In this document: positions 44,880 to 56,484 of the stretch, one piece after another
Layout: each line of letters opens with the position of its first letter
Position numbering within the stretch: the stretch's first letter is position 1
Assembly (NCBI GenBank): GCA_022478985.1
Contig: JAKSZP010009192.1
Span: 62,001-126,000, forward strand
Origin: Massospora cicadina
Taxonomy: Eukaryota; Entomophthoromycota; Entomophthoromycetes; Entomophthorales; Entomophthoraceae
Length of the DNA stretch: 64,000 nucleotides
Reading direction: 5' to 3'
Translations under genes and position numbers: made by a program
Notes under the pieces: model-generated
The model's input: the letters and a program-made list of their open reading frames with translations, nothing else
What the model was told of the DNA's origin: nothing
Database searches by the model: none

Positions 44880-46560
44880 AAATCAGTTAACTATTGACCA
44901 TCAATAATATTTTTGATTGTTTAAGCATCTGTTGCCAATTTGGAGATTTTTTGAAGGAGCCTATCCATAAGGCATCCAGTTTATTTTGGTTTCCAAATCC
45001 ACAGATATCAAAATATGATACTTTATCCTTAATTTTAAATCTATTTGGGTGATTGTTTCTTATCATCATACATTTAAGCTTAAACACTTTTCAGAAGGGT
45101 TTTAACGAACATTTAAGATTGTAAATAAATCATAATATTGGCTAATTGATTTAGATTTTGGTCTGGACTCATCCCCAAAGTTAATCAATGCTGATTGTAG
45201 AATAGGTGGTAAGGCAGCTTTCCTTCCATAGAGCAATTCAAAGGGTGTTTTCCCAGTGTGGGATCTGCTAATGGAGGCCACAAATAATTTCTTAGAGTGA
45301 GGAACTTACTTTTTAATAAAAGTATAAAATAATAACTTTTTATAATTTTTATGTTTTTTATTATAATCAGCGCGGCAAAAACCAAGAAAGGCCCCTTTGT
45401 CAATACTAGCTTTTCCTATTTAAACTAGTTCAAATTTTGAGACCATCGTTATCTGAGGCAAAAGAATACAAGGCTCAGTTGTCTAAATTAGGGAATATAG
45501 GCTTCCAGCCTATCAGATTGAAGATAAAATCCTTTTGGAGGTAGAACTGACCTGTGCGGTAACAATTTGATGAATTGTATCCAATCACCAGTGAGTAAAA
45601 TCTTTTCACCTCAGCGGTGGTCTGACTCAGATGGTAATGATTGGGTATTTTGGCAGTAGTTGGACTTGAATGGTAATGATTGGCTAATGTTTGCCCTATC
45701 ATCCTCGAGTAAAATCTTTACACCTCAATGGTGGTTAGATTTGGATGATGATGATTAAATTTACTCATACCCAATCATTGATGGGTAAAATCTTCTTGCC
45801 TTGTGAAGGTTCTAATCCATGCGATTTTATACTCCTCATATTTGACTAAGGAGTTGGAGTATTTCTATTATTAGTACTTACCATTTTAAGCTGATTTTTA
45901 TGATAAATCGTAATCCTCCAGTTGTTAGGATTCCACCAAGAATCCTCTAGGGTTTTTTCATTGTGGGTACTCATATTGTTGATATCCACATTATTAATTA
46001 AAAATTGGGCAGGTGATGGGCCAATCATATGAGTAGAATTGGGAACACTAATACCTCCAACATTCTTTTCCTTAGATTGGAAAATAAAAATGTCTGACAC
46101 CCAGTTGAGGAATGCTAGCTGACATTATAGGCGAATGTCACTGAACTTAAGTACAAAGCCCAAGAAGCCGGTTTTCCTGCAACCAAATTTTGTAATGTAG
46201 CGGCTAAAGTAGAGGTCTCTCTCTCAACAAGTCCATTAGTATCTGGCCAATATGGTACTAATATTACCCCTTTGATCTCCATCAGTTCATTCAATTGGGG
46301 TATGAAAAAGTTTAAAGTTCGTTACTTTATCATTCAGGATCACTTGGGGACAGCCATGCTGATATATCACTTGATCCAGAGAATATTTGGCAGTATTCAT
46401 CACATTTATTCAAACCATAGCTTTGGTATCATCCTTTGGGTCAGGTGATTAATTGCATTTATGATATATCACATACCTCCAGTGATTGTAGTTAGAGGTT
46501 TTATAAAATCAATTGATACTGTATGCCAAGAAAATCCTGGTTGCACTAACTGATAACCGT
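44880..46560 (-). pseudogene. pol: Integrase of element E with internal insertion
   Basis: VSIDFIKPLTTITGG (about 46520) holds the first Asp, YQHGCPQVILNDKVTNF (about 46370-46310) the second, and NGLVERETSTLAATLQNLVA (about 46230-46170) the Glu. FAYNVS follows at about 46115. The next conserved block (TLGKHPLNCSMEGKLPYHLF) is only at 45260-45190, so about 700 bases are inserted. The C-terminal module is in 45087-44887 (FKIKDKVSYFDICGFGNQNK, DALWIGSF). All three DDE residues are readable. Confidence 0.8.
45300..46090 (-). repeat. Insertion in element E integrase with short tandem repeats
   Basis: This stretch separates two adjacent integrase blocks. It includes three partial copies of a GTAAAATCTT-TCACCTCA-GGTGG block (about 45594, 45710 and 45786), each followed by GATGGTAATGATT-like sequence. 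An open 84-codon frame (46100-45846) has no recognised domain. The insertion's edges are approximate. Confidence 0.55.
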
Positions 46561-46599
46561 TCACATTAATGTGTGGCTTGTGGAGTTGACACTATATAC

Positions 46600-47350
46600 A
46601 ACAGAAAAGGAAATCTGCCGTATCATAGTTTAACAATATCCAATAGTAATATTGGTGAATGTGCTCTAGAGTTTTCTTGAGGCCACCATGGCTGACAATT
46701 TTGTGAGTGGCATAGATTATTTTTATTTGTTTAGATAGTTTTGGGAACAGAAGCCTTCTATCATTCAATAGTTTGAAAACTGTCCGTTTTTTTGTTCTGT
46801 TCCCTTCATGGCTTTTTGTAATACCGTTTGAGCTTCTGGTGGCTCATAATACAACTCTCCTTTCATACAATAGTTTGAATAGGCCATCAGAACAATCTTG
46901 TACTGCAAGAATTGCCAGAAGTTGGTATAATTCATCAGCATTTTGGTTTTTATCCCTGGCGCAATGTACAATTTCATTATCATATGTCTGCAATTTCAAA
47001 GCCCATTGTGCTAGTCTCCCTTCAAATTCTCTTAAGTTATGCAACCAACGGAGAGATTCATGATTGGTTATAACATTGAAATGTGTCTCAAAATATAAAC
47101 ACAAAATGCTTTAAAGCATAGATAACTGCAAACTATTTGCGCTCTGTGACTGTATAATTCCTTTCAGCCTTGGTTAAAGTACAGCTGTCATATACCACTG
47201 GGTGCTCTTCACTTTTTTTGTACATTTGAGCAAGTATGGCTCATCCGCTATGAGTGATGCATCTGATTGTACAATAAATGGCCGGTCAAAATATTGGTTG
47301 TCTGAGTATTGGGCTTGTCATCAAGTATTGCTGTAATTTTTCAAAATGCT
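46600..47350 (-). pseudogene. pol: RNase H of element E
   Basis: 47104-46844 is open for 86 codons: CLYFETHFNVITNHESLRWL, then LREFEGRLAQWALKLQTYDN and DKNQNADELYQLL, the last part of the Ty3/gypsy RNase H domain. The first half, with its YTDAS-like motif, is decayed near 47280. Confidence 0.8.
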
Positions 47351-48420
47351 CTTGGGCCATCTCATTCCATTCAAACCCTTTTTTCAGATCCTCATCAGAT
47401 GGAATATTGGATCTTCTATTTTTAAAGTCCTTAATAAAATGGCAATAATAACTGACTATTCCTAAAATGACTTAAATACCATGAACACTTTTTGACAATG
47501 ACATCCGTTCAATATCATCAATTCTTGTTTTTGAGGTTGTAATTCATCCACATTTATAAAGAAGCCCATTTACTATAGCTGCTTCTTAAAGAAGTGACAA
47601 TCCTGGGGCTTAATTTTAAGATTACTGGGAGATAATATCTTGAATACTTCCTCTAAGTGTTGCAAATTCTCTGTGAATGTTCAACTAGTTATTTGATGAC
47701 ATCTAGATAGAATAGAACACATGACAATTTGAGGTCACATAAGATGCTATCCATAGCCCGTTGAAAAGTTGCAGGGTCATTACATAAGCCTTGAGACATC
47801 TGTGTAGGTTAGTAAAGCCCTTGTGACATTATTATGACACTTCTGGTCCTCAGGTGACATATCAATATGCCAATACCACGAGATGAGATCCATTGCCAAC
47901 GATAATTTACCTCTGCCTAACTGATCCAACGCATTATCAATTTGTAGCAAGGGTTAAGAGTCTTTTCTCGTTATTTTATTAAGACGGCAATAGTCAATTA
48001 CAACCCAATTGACCAATCCTTCTTTTTGACGATTAATTTTGGAAAAGTCCATGGGCTGGATGAAGGCACAAGAAATCCGTGCTTCAACCAATTTCTATGT
48101 CTTTGGCAACTAATGCCTCAGTCGCTCAGGAGTTACAAATAGGTCTCATTCTAATTTGGGGCAGCTTCTCTAGGGTCAATTCGATGGAGTACGTTTTTTT
48201 CCATCCTAGATCATGGTCATTTTGTGCACTAATAATCCAATATCATTTGAATAAAGCCAATACTTCATTTTGGTGATCTTTGGTTAATCCTGGTAATTGT
48301 TTCAGAGCTTTAATGTATGAATGTTTTCATCTGAATTGGTAATTCCATTTCATTTAAATCCCAAAATTTGTGGAAGGAATGGAGCTCTATTATAGGGATT
48401 AACTGGGCAAACTAAAACTA
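47351..48420 (-). pseudogene. pol: Reverse transcriptase of element E
   Basis: Minus strand near 47920-47860: GKLSLAMDLISWYWHIDMSP, then at about 47780-47700 ATFQRAMDSILCDLKLSC and VLFYLDVI, where the catalytic YLDD is reduced to YLDV. Upstream finger motifs are fragmentary. Several stops. Confidence 0.75.
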
Positions 48421-48719
48421 CTTAATTTCACTTAATTAAAATTGGCATCTTCCCAGATTATCTATTAAGATATAAATTTCCCATGACCAGGAATTAGTAT
48501 ACCTGGAGCTACCCAAGGTTCAACGCTCAATTTTCGCCAGAAAGCCTCAATTTTAACATATAATTGCTCAGAAATTTTCAGCGTCAGTCCAGTATTGGCC
48601 ATTGTCTGTATCCCAGGCAGTATGATTACTTTTTTAATTTATTAGAATCCTTGGTTTTTTCACTCGTTTTGGTAAAGGTTGGATCTTATTATTAAATAGT
48701 TTATAACCAACGGGAATGA

Positions 48720-49100
48720 TACCATCCTTATACATCACGTTTATAAAGTTTTCTCTGATTGATGGGGTAATCCACTTTTTTAAGATAGATCAATGGTAGC
48801 ATCTGGCCCAAGATTTTCAGAGTATTCTCCTCCAAGTTGCACTTTACTCCATACTTCCACATGAAGTCAGGGCCAATGAGAACATTGTAATTCTTATTGA
48901 GTAGAACAATCGGTGGCTCCAAAACAACTAAGGATACAAAACGAAGGGCTTAAGGCACTATAAGCCCCGCAGGAAGTAGTAGGGCTGGGCCAGCTGTACT
49001 GTACTGCTTTCAACATATCATATCTGGCAAAATCTTTAGTCGTTTTACTAGTTTGGTAGACATGATAGTGATTGGTGAACCACTATTTAAAAAGCCCTTA
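48720..49100 (-). pseudogene. pol: Aspartic protease of element E, active-site Asp replaced
   Basis: FLNSGSPITIMSTKLV (49093-49046) is the active-site segment. The catalytic Asp codon is AAT, Asn (49087-49085), one G-to-A change from GAT. The downstream part is open at 48922-48728: NYNVLIGPDFMWKYGVKCNL. Confidence 0.75.
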
Positions 49101-49599
49101 CTTCTACTCAGTTAACCAACATGTCAGGATAAGTACACTCAGATTATTGTAAAATATTGTTTATTGAATGTATAGTGGCATCAGTTGCCAAAAAAAGAGT
49201 GTGAATAATTTGGGCTGATTTATCTGGAAATGAATCCTTGATGGTAGCAGTAGGAATTGAAAAGTTAACGTCTTCCATCTTCATTTTTAGCAATTCTCCT
49301 TGATTGTTAGCATATTAGGCTTTTTCCAACAGTTGACACGTGTAGGGAAGCAACATTTGATATAATTTCAAGGTTAATTACATTTGCTTTTGATTGAGTT
49401 ATTGCATAAATATTTGGATCTGTGCTTGGTTATGAGAGTTTTAAGCAGGTACATCTATGAACAGGTCATAGGTATCAATTTCATCAAGCTTGTCTAGGGA
49501 AATTGCCAGTCTAAAGATCTAGATCGTTCCTCATCTAAACCAAAGGGCCTTTTCCTGATTCCTCATAGATCTGTTTTACTGAACAAGCTCTCTTGATCC

Positions 49600-50812
49600 T
49601 TTGGTTTCTTAGCCCAGCATTGGGCAGCATAGTTTCTAATATTTCCACACCTGTTACAAGTGATGCGCGGTGAATTACTAGGATATTTTGGACCATTGAG
49701 GCTTTTCCCATTTGATTGAGGAAAACTCTTTAGGGCTCATGATCTGCCAAATTTGAATCAAAAAGAAGTTGTTGTTTTACACTTCAATTTGGTGCATCAA
49801 AGGTGGAGTTCAATTATTTCAGGTGCTCCACCATTTTAGAAGTGTATTATTATTGGTGAAGGTTGATGCCATGGATTGTTGTAAATCCTGTTAAATTCAG
49901 AGTGCTGCCTTCTTGTTGATGCGTGCATGAAAATTTCTCAGGTTGTTAGTTCCCATAAGAATTTGTGCTTCTTTATAGAAACGGTAAGCAAATCCTCCTA
50001 ATGTTTCATCTTTTTGGAATTGTATTTTCATGAACATTTGCTTTTGGTTAGCCATTCATTCAGGGCTGCCAAACTTCTTCATAAGTGCATTTTTCACCTC
50101 ATTATATGACCAATATTCTTCTTGCAAATGTTGTAATACCAAGTTTAGACAATTGGCATCCAAACAATTAATAACAGTGAAAGCTTTTTCGGCAATCACT
50201 GCAACCAAACATTGTCATTTCAAACTAGCTGAAGAAAGACAGAGCATTAATCTAATGAAAGGGTGGCAATTTTGGGGTGGGCCAAAGTTCTTCAGTTTCC
50301 ACAGGCCTATCTGCTGGATGAGCAGCGTGGCTAGCCATTCTAGCGCAGTTGGTGTGTTGTTGAAGGTCATTACCAAAATGGCGGCATAGGCACTTAACAT
50401 ATTTTGTGTAGGCCAAATTCTCCCTATATTGCTTTCATCTTCATAAAGGTCCTTGTTTCCAATCTCTGTTTCCACATGATGCAAGTACATTAATTTTATA
50501 TCAATTCTTGTACTTCTTTCTGGAGCTGACCTTGTTTCTCCCATAGTAGCCAATTTTTCCCAGCCTCAGCTTGAAATGCTACTTTGCACAGGAGTAGATC
50601 CTTCTCCACTTTGGAATATTTCTGCTCTAACTCAGATATTTTCCAGAATAATCATTATTAACTTCAGCAACAAGGTTGACATCTTCTTTCACCTTGGTAG
50701 CATGATTCTCCATTCTGGATAAGTCGCCATGAGCTGCTGACATTAGAGTGGTCTGATTCACACTTTCTAGCTCCTTCCATAGCCGCTGACTCACACCCTG
50801 AACAGAGGACAT
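49600..50812 (-). pseudogene. gag: Gag of element E
   Basis: Start at 50812 (MSSVQGVSQRLWKELESVNQ), just after the PBS. A second open piece (50553-50215) contains NMLSAYAAILVMTFNNTPTA, then a core fragment. The zinc knuckle is at about 49672-49631: CNRCGNIRNYAAQC, with Asn in place of the zinc-binding His. No Gly-X-Y run. Confidence 0.75.
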
Positions 50813-50840
50813 GGTGGTATTAATTGACTTGACTCAACTA

Positions 50841-50860
50841 CATCCCTGTAGTGAGAACCA
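50841..50860 (-). other. Primer-binding site candidate of element E
   Basis: TGGTTCTCACTACAGGGATG on the minus strand, two bases from the LTR. It resembles the A, F and 12414 motifs. Confidence 0.65.
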
Positions 50861-50862
50861 AT

Positions 50863-51714
50863 TGTAAATTTTTTGGCTAGTTTACTTCACAGGTTGTTTT
50901 AAACTTTTGTAAATTTACTAGCTGTATGGTGACAACTAATGGGATGAGTTTTTTAATAAGTTGCACCGAATTCACTCTGGTAACTGTAACTTGAGAAATA
51001 AAACCAAGGACTTTTATTCCCTTTAATAATCATTTTAGAAGTAAATATAATAATGATGTATCAGTTGAATTCTATTTTTATTAGAGAACGTTAGGACTTT
51101 TTAGGCAGAAGGCAGACAACGTTTGCAGATAATTCTCTTAAATTCAACTGATTGGTCTTCTGAAACTTTTAAAACTTAGTATTAATTTCCAATGATGGCG
51201 AATGGCTTCGTCTAAGTTAATCCTTATCAGTGTAACCTTTCACAATTTTGGCAACCATCCCTGGTGTTAGGAACCGTACACAGATAGGCTGGGGGCCATG
51301 TTACCTTATTACAACTACTAGATACTGCTGAAAATACTGTTAAAACGCTTCAGTAACTTCGTAAAATGACCTTATCATTCAGCGCCACGGTTTTAATGAT
51401 CCACTATGGCAATCTGACTATTGGCAATCAAGCTCTCATTGAATTGGCTATTAACATTGCTGGGGATGATCCCTGACGAAATATTATCAAAATAAATCGC
51501 TGGATTATATCCATTGATTAATTATGACTAACAATTTAGATTGAGATAGTCCCTGAAAAAATAATAATTGAAATAATTTTCAGATCATATCATTTAGTTA
51601 ATTTTGTTTAACAATCTAGTTGGCAACGATTGCCAAAAATATATTGCTTTTACCATACTACGAATTTCCAATCATCAAGCAAGATGGATAATGTGATCAA
51701 ACGAATTTCCTACA
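50863..51714 (-). repeat. 5' LTR of element E
   Basis: Minus strand TGTAGGAAATTCG to AAAAATTTACA, followed by TCATG. Collinear with 43597-44366 and related to solo LTR O (8587-9648). Confidence 0.85.
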
Positions 51715-52310
51715 TCATGTAACTGCTCAGTTCTGTTATTGTTTAAATATGATAGGAGCAACCAAGTCAGTCTGTCCACGTTAATATGCGTTGTCCCAGA
51801 TGGTGGAAGATATTCTTGTCATAGTGCTGAAGCTTGAGAGCCTATCTGGCTAGTTTTCCTGTCAGATCTTTCAAGCTTTGTAGCCACTTTATGGTGGCGT
51901 GGTATGTCACAACTATAAAGTTTTACCATAAAAGAAGGGCCAGAATTGTTTCACCGCCAGAAAATCAGCTAAGCACAATTTCTCTGTGACGCTACAATAT
52001 CTTCGGCTTTGTAGAGCGGTTAGCTATAATATGACACTGGGTGGTCAATGCCTTCATCATCCAATTGAGAGAGGATGGCGCCTACGGCTAAGTCAGAGGC
52101 ATCTGTAAATAAGATGAATGACTTACCATAGTCCAGATGCGTAAGATTAATTATCTTCTCAACAATAACTCTTTGACTCTAATGCAATTCATTACTCTAC
52201 TCCCCATACAAAAGATGCATTTTTTGTAATTAATCAGACAAGAGGTTCAGCAAGTTTAGCAAAGTTAAGGTTAAATCGATGGTAATATACCATAATTCCT
52301 AAGGATACCC
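51715..52310 (-). pseudogene. pol: RNase H of element F
   Basis: Minus strand about 52135-52030: YGKSFILFTDASDLAVGAIL, SQLDDEGIDHPVSYYS, a well kept RNase H start including the intact Asp of TDAS. The rest decays towards 51720, where E interrupts. Confidence 0.85.
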
Positions 52311-53160
52311 GTATACCTTTAAGGCTCTTTGGCTCAAAATCTTAGATTTTGCTTCAAACTTATCATACAAGGGTTGAATTTCATCCCGCAATATGGCATG
52401 AACCATAAAATTCCAAGTTTTGCTGGAAAAAGGTACACTTTATAGGCTTATTTTGATATGATTCTCTCTCAGTCATTGAAACGCTGACTTGAGGTGGTAT
52501 AGATGATCATTGCAGGTCTGTAAAACAATTTTATGTCATCCAGGTTTACAATCAACCAGCTGAGTTTAAGATCTTGTATGATGTGATTCATCGCCCACTG
52601 GAATGAGGCGTGAGCGTTGCATAATCCATGTGGGAGCTGGGTAGGTTGGAATAACCCTTCTGTGCATATCTACGCGCATTTCTCTTGGTCTTCTGGTGAT
52701 AGATCCATCTTCCAATAACCACTTGCGAGGTCCATTGAAGAGAATAAATTTGAGCCAGAGAGTTGTGCCAGGGCTTTTTCAATCCTTGGAATCAGATAGC
52801 TGTCCTTTTAGTTAGGATGTTTAGCTTCCTGTAATTTATAACTATTTTGTGACCACGATTTTTCCTAATTATAACAAAAAGGGGTTGACCGTGGACGCCT
52901 GGAGGGCACAAGTAAGCCAGCATCCAATAATTGCTTGATAGTCTCCATGTATTTTTCCTCTACCTTTGATTTCCTATATGTCCTTGATCTGATAGGAGTT
53001 GAATCTCCTATGTTGATACTATTATCCGGTCTTTCATGTGAACATAGTCAACATCTGATATGGAGAACACATTCTAATAATCTTCAAGTAGTTGATGCAC
53101 TTTCTCAAGCTCCTCATGGTTAATTTATCAGATATTTGGCCTTGAGGCAAGCACAAATTA
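52311..53160 (-). pseudogene. pol: Reverse transcriptase of element F
   Basis: Read on the minus strand: FVIIRKNRGHKIVINYRKLN (about 52885-52825), FSSMDLASGYWKMDLSPEDQ (about 52745-52685), then PTQLPHGLCNAHASFQWAMN and LSWLIVNLDDIKLF (about 52655-52530). The catalytic YLDD reads NLDD. The 62-codon plus ORF at 52935 is a shadow. Confidence 0.85.
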
Positions 53161-53399
53161 ATTTATTGGCAGGTCTGCAAAATCAAAGCTATTATATAGT
53201 AAATGTACCTTATCAATTTCATTAATGGGAAGAAATTACTATTTACCCATCTCTTGTGCTTCTTGACTAAGATATCCTTGTTAGTTAGGTTTCCTATTAT
53301 TAGCACAATAGGCTGTTAATAAGCTGAGTTAATTAATCTTGGTAAAAGTTATGGTTTAAACCTACTGATTCCATCAACACTAGTAATATGTTACAATCA

Positions 53400-53990
53400 G
53401 CTTGAGGGTATAATCAAGGTTATATTAATAGTAATAACTCTTTAATCTTCTGGTAAATTTTTACCTTCTACATGTCATAGTATGGTATGCCCTCTGCTGC
53501 ATCTAATGATTCAGGTATCATTTTCATATTTCTTCCTGAGGTATAATATTGAAAAAAAAGGAAAAACATAGTACTCAACCATTTAATGAGTAATCCTTCT
53601 TGTTGGTATCTAAATTATCCAGTACCAAAAGAACTTCATAATTGATGAGTAATATATCCTATTTTAAGATTGACGACTCATTCATTTTAAATAATAAACT
53701 GCAACCTGATAAGTATATTGTACTGGCTATTGTCCGGGGCAACTACAGGAGCTGAGAAGATTATCTTGCTAATTTGGATGGGCAGTATGAATAATCACCT
53801 ATTGAAATAGTGTTGTTTGGACTGGGCGGTGCTATACTCTTGGGCATATTTAAGGTCAGGATTGATTTTTACCTAATTGATGATACAGTCTAGAAAACAT
53901 TGTAGGTGATCTTATATCAAAGATAGCTTTAGTTTAGAACATCTGAATTACCAATTCTACCTTGGTAACGTTTATTTAAAATTTTGGTAG
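53400..53990 (-). pseudogene. pol: Protease region of element F
   Basis: Weak: TIASTIYLSGCSLLFKMNES (about 53730-53670) and LLINYEVLLVLDNLDTNKKD (about 53650-53600) match the C-terminal retropepsin region (YDVLLGxDWLDxxK). The active site is not readable. Confidence 0.5.
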
Positions 53991-55985
53991 GAGGGCTAAC
54001 ACCTAATTAAGGCGGGACATTACATTGAGCTTTTGGGCAGTATATGGATACTTCTTCTTGATCTTAAGTTGACTTTGAACACTCAATATGGGTCAGATCA
54101 ACAGGGCAAGGTATTGTTCAGAATCACTGACTTTACCTATTTATTCTGGACACATGATAACCTTACTGAGGTAAAGTCTTTAGAACCTGGGCGTCTTCAA
54201 TATTTTTGGCGTTCAAGAAGTCCTGAATGGCGATCTCATCAAGTGAACCTAAAACATAATAACCCATGTCCTTGTAGCCTCCTTCAAAGTCTTCACTTGA
54301 TTCATTCTCAATGCAAATGAGCTAAGTGATTGGCAATGTTTTGCTTTCAGTAATTTGTTTCAGTCTACAGAAGCACCTGACCCTAAGCCAACCTTACTTT
54401 TCCCTGCTTGGCAAATGCAGGGTTCTTCTTAAAATACATATCCTTGATATGCTTGTTCTTCTCAAAGTATTTAGAACTTGGCTTCTCCTCTTCTTAGGTA
54501 TCGCTTCCTCCACATCATACACTCTGCATTATATAAAGTCCTTTGGAAAGTCTCTGGATTGTGTATATCAACCACATATAGAAGATCTTCTTTAGAGTCT
54601 AATACAGAATTGAAGTCTCGTTTGATAGATGTGAAGTGCATGGTTTGGTTAGGGTTACAATGTAAACCAGCAATGACAGTGGCTATAACATTGTATGATG
54701 TAAGAATTTTCAAGGTCAACAGTGTTTGTGCCTCAATATAGAAGTGATCAACAATTTTGGTAGAAGTTTTATTTTGGCATAGCACAAAATTAATAAACGC
54801 CTATTTCTTCATACTCAAAATTTGCTTAGACAGGAATTTTTTAGTGTGTGCTTCCTTTACTTCTCTCCTGGTATGCAGGTCACTTATACAAGACACCATA
54901 ACCTCTTGAGCCATATAGCTTAAACAAGATATAATATTAACAAACCCTTTAATGATTAGTTGCACTTTCCATTGTGGCTTCATAGACGCAGAGGTAAGAT
55001 GAGATACTCCCTTCACCAGGTCTAAAATGTTCTTGAATATATATTTATAGGTAGTGGCCTCCAATCCTGTAATGACGTTTACTCTGGGAGCTTTAATTTC
55101 TTTGATTTTTATATACGTTTGTTGCTCTTTTTAACTAAAATGTGTGTTATCATAGTTGATCCTGAAGAGGATTAAGATGTTGCTCTTTTTCCTCCGACTT
55201 AAGTCTTGGCGTGACATCTAACAGATTATTAACCTTTTAAGAACAACTTTGTCATTTTTTTAAGTTTTAAAGCGGATGTCCATGCTTGTTAATTTGTTAG
55301 TGAGCGAATGAGTGGTAAGTTTTCAAAAGATTATTCCCATCCTATAATACACCAGCTTCGATTTAAGTCCTCTTTCATCTCTTTGCATTCAGTGCTATGA
55401 GGAGGCTTGTCAGCCTTGTCTTTTAACTTTTCTGTAAGAGTTTTCCTGCGTTGCTCAGTATTGATGAAGTAATGGTAAACTTAGTTAATGACTACCCAAG
55501 TGGGTGATTTACCTCTCATGACACACTCTAGTTTGTTAAGTTGCTCAGTATTGGAAAGAGTAGACGCCTGGGTTTCATGGGATGCCAGATCCTGCTCTGC
55601 ATGGGCCACTCAGAAAATAATATTTGAAGATACCAATGAAGTCTCAGAGGCTCAATGAGTCTCAAACTCATCAATTTGTTGTAGCACTTGCTCTACCTGG
55701 GATTTGTAAAGGGTGATCTGTTCTCATCTGATAGCGGCTAGTAAAAACTTGAGCTCTATTTCCATGGGCTTTAATATCTTGTCTTTGGAGCTCTTGGGCA
55801 AATGCACCAAGTATTGTTTTGGTATTTTCATCCATATCGAAGATATCCTTTTGGATAAACTTCATAGCTTTATCCTTATACTTGATTCACTGGAATTAAT
55901 GGTTCCCATTTATTTATGGAGCTTAATCATAAGAGCAGTTTACTTCAATCAAATGGCAGAAAGCACCTATACTTTGTGATGTCAA
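53991..55985 (-). pseudogene. gag: Gag of element F
   Basis: Open pieces: 55865-55671 (MKFIQKDIFDMDENTKTILG), 55064-54801 and 54785-54471 (DFNSVLDSKEDLLYVVDIHN). There is no firm zinc knuckle and no Gly-X-Y run. Position between LTR/PBS and protease, and the lack of other domains, are the main reasons to call it Gag. Confidence 0.5.
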
Positions 55986-56461
55986 ATTATAAATTAGTTA
56001 ATAGGCCATTTTCAAGGCCCTTTTGGTATTGATATGATAGTGGAGTTCTTCATTATAGATTTGATAGTGAACGTACAATATATAAAAGATTGCAAGATGT
56101 ACAATTTGCAAGATATAGCGAGAAAGATTCATACTTGATCCATAGATCTGTAGGAGAGCACAAGATTCATTTTTTCATGAGAGTCCTGTCCATGGTAGAT
56201 TCCCTTTGTGGTTGTCTCTTTCTCCTTTATTAATGACTCAACAAAGTAAGTACCAAACTCTTTTACTGGAAATCCATGTTAGATGAAGAGAATTGGTATC
56301 TCCATAAAATTTTCTAGGACTCCTTCAAAATGTGAAGATAAGCGGACTTCTTATTAAATATTATCTTCACCATTTCTGGTGTGCACACAGTGGGTGCACT
56401 TAATTGGATAATCTTTCATGGTGCGATTAATTAGGTGCAGGTATAGTTAAGTGATGGCTTA
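55986..56461 (-). other. Leader of element F
   Basis: Between PBS and first gag frame. No ORF. One TATATAAAAG-like stretch (about 56079) lies on the plus strand. Confidence 0.4.
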
Positions 56462-56481
56462 TCCCTCTGCAGTGAACACCA
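56462..56481 (-). other. Primer-binding site candidate of element F
   Basis: TGGTGTTCACTGCAGAGGGA on the minus strand, three bases from the LTR end ATCA. Similar to the A and E motifs. Confidence 0.6.
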
Positions 56482-56484
56482 GCC

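Larger units (their letters stand above)
43597..51714 (-). mobile_element. Element E: Ty3/gypsy element nested in F, inactive
   Basis: LTRs at 43597-44366 and 50863-51714, flanked by perfect 5-bp duplications TCATG (43592-43596; 51715-51719). It has a PBS next to the 5' LTR, a PPT-like purine run next to the 3' LTR, and gag, protease, RT, RNase H, integrase between, in order. F coding stops at one edge and resumes at the other. Stops, shifts and an insert in integrase make it inactive. LTRs are visibly diverged (770 against 852 bp), so insertion is old. Confidence 0.9.

Noticed and set aside
46773..47063. 96-codon plus ORF
   Set aside because: Antisense of the element E RNase H frame, which carries the diagnostic motifs.
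52588..52782. 64-codon minus ORF as a gene
   Set aside because: Out-of-frame shadow of element F RT; the RT motifs are in a neighbouring frame of the same strand.
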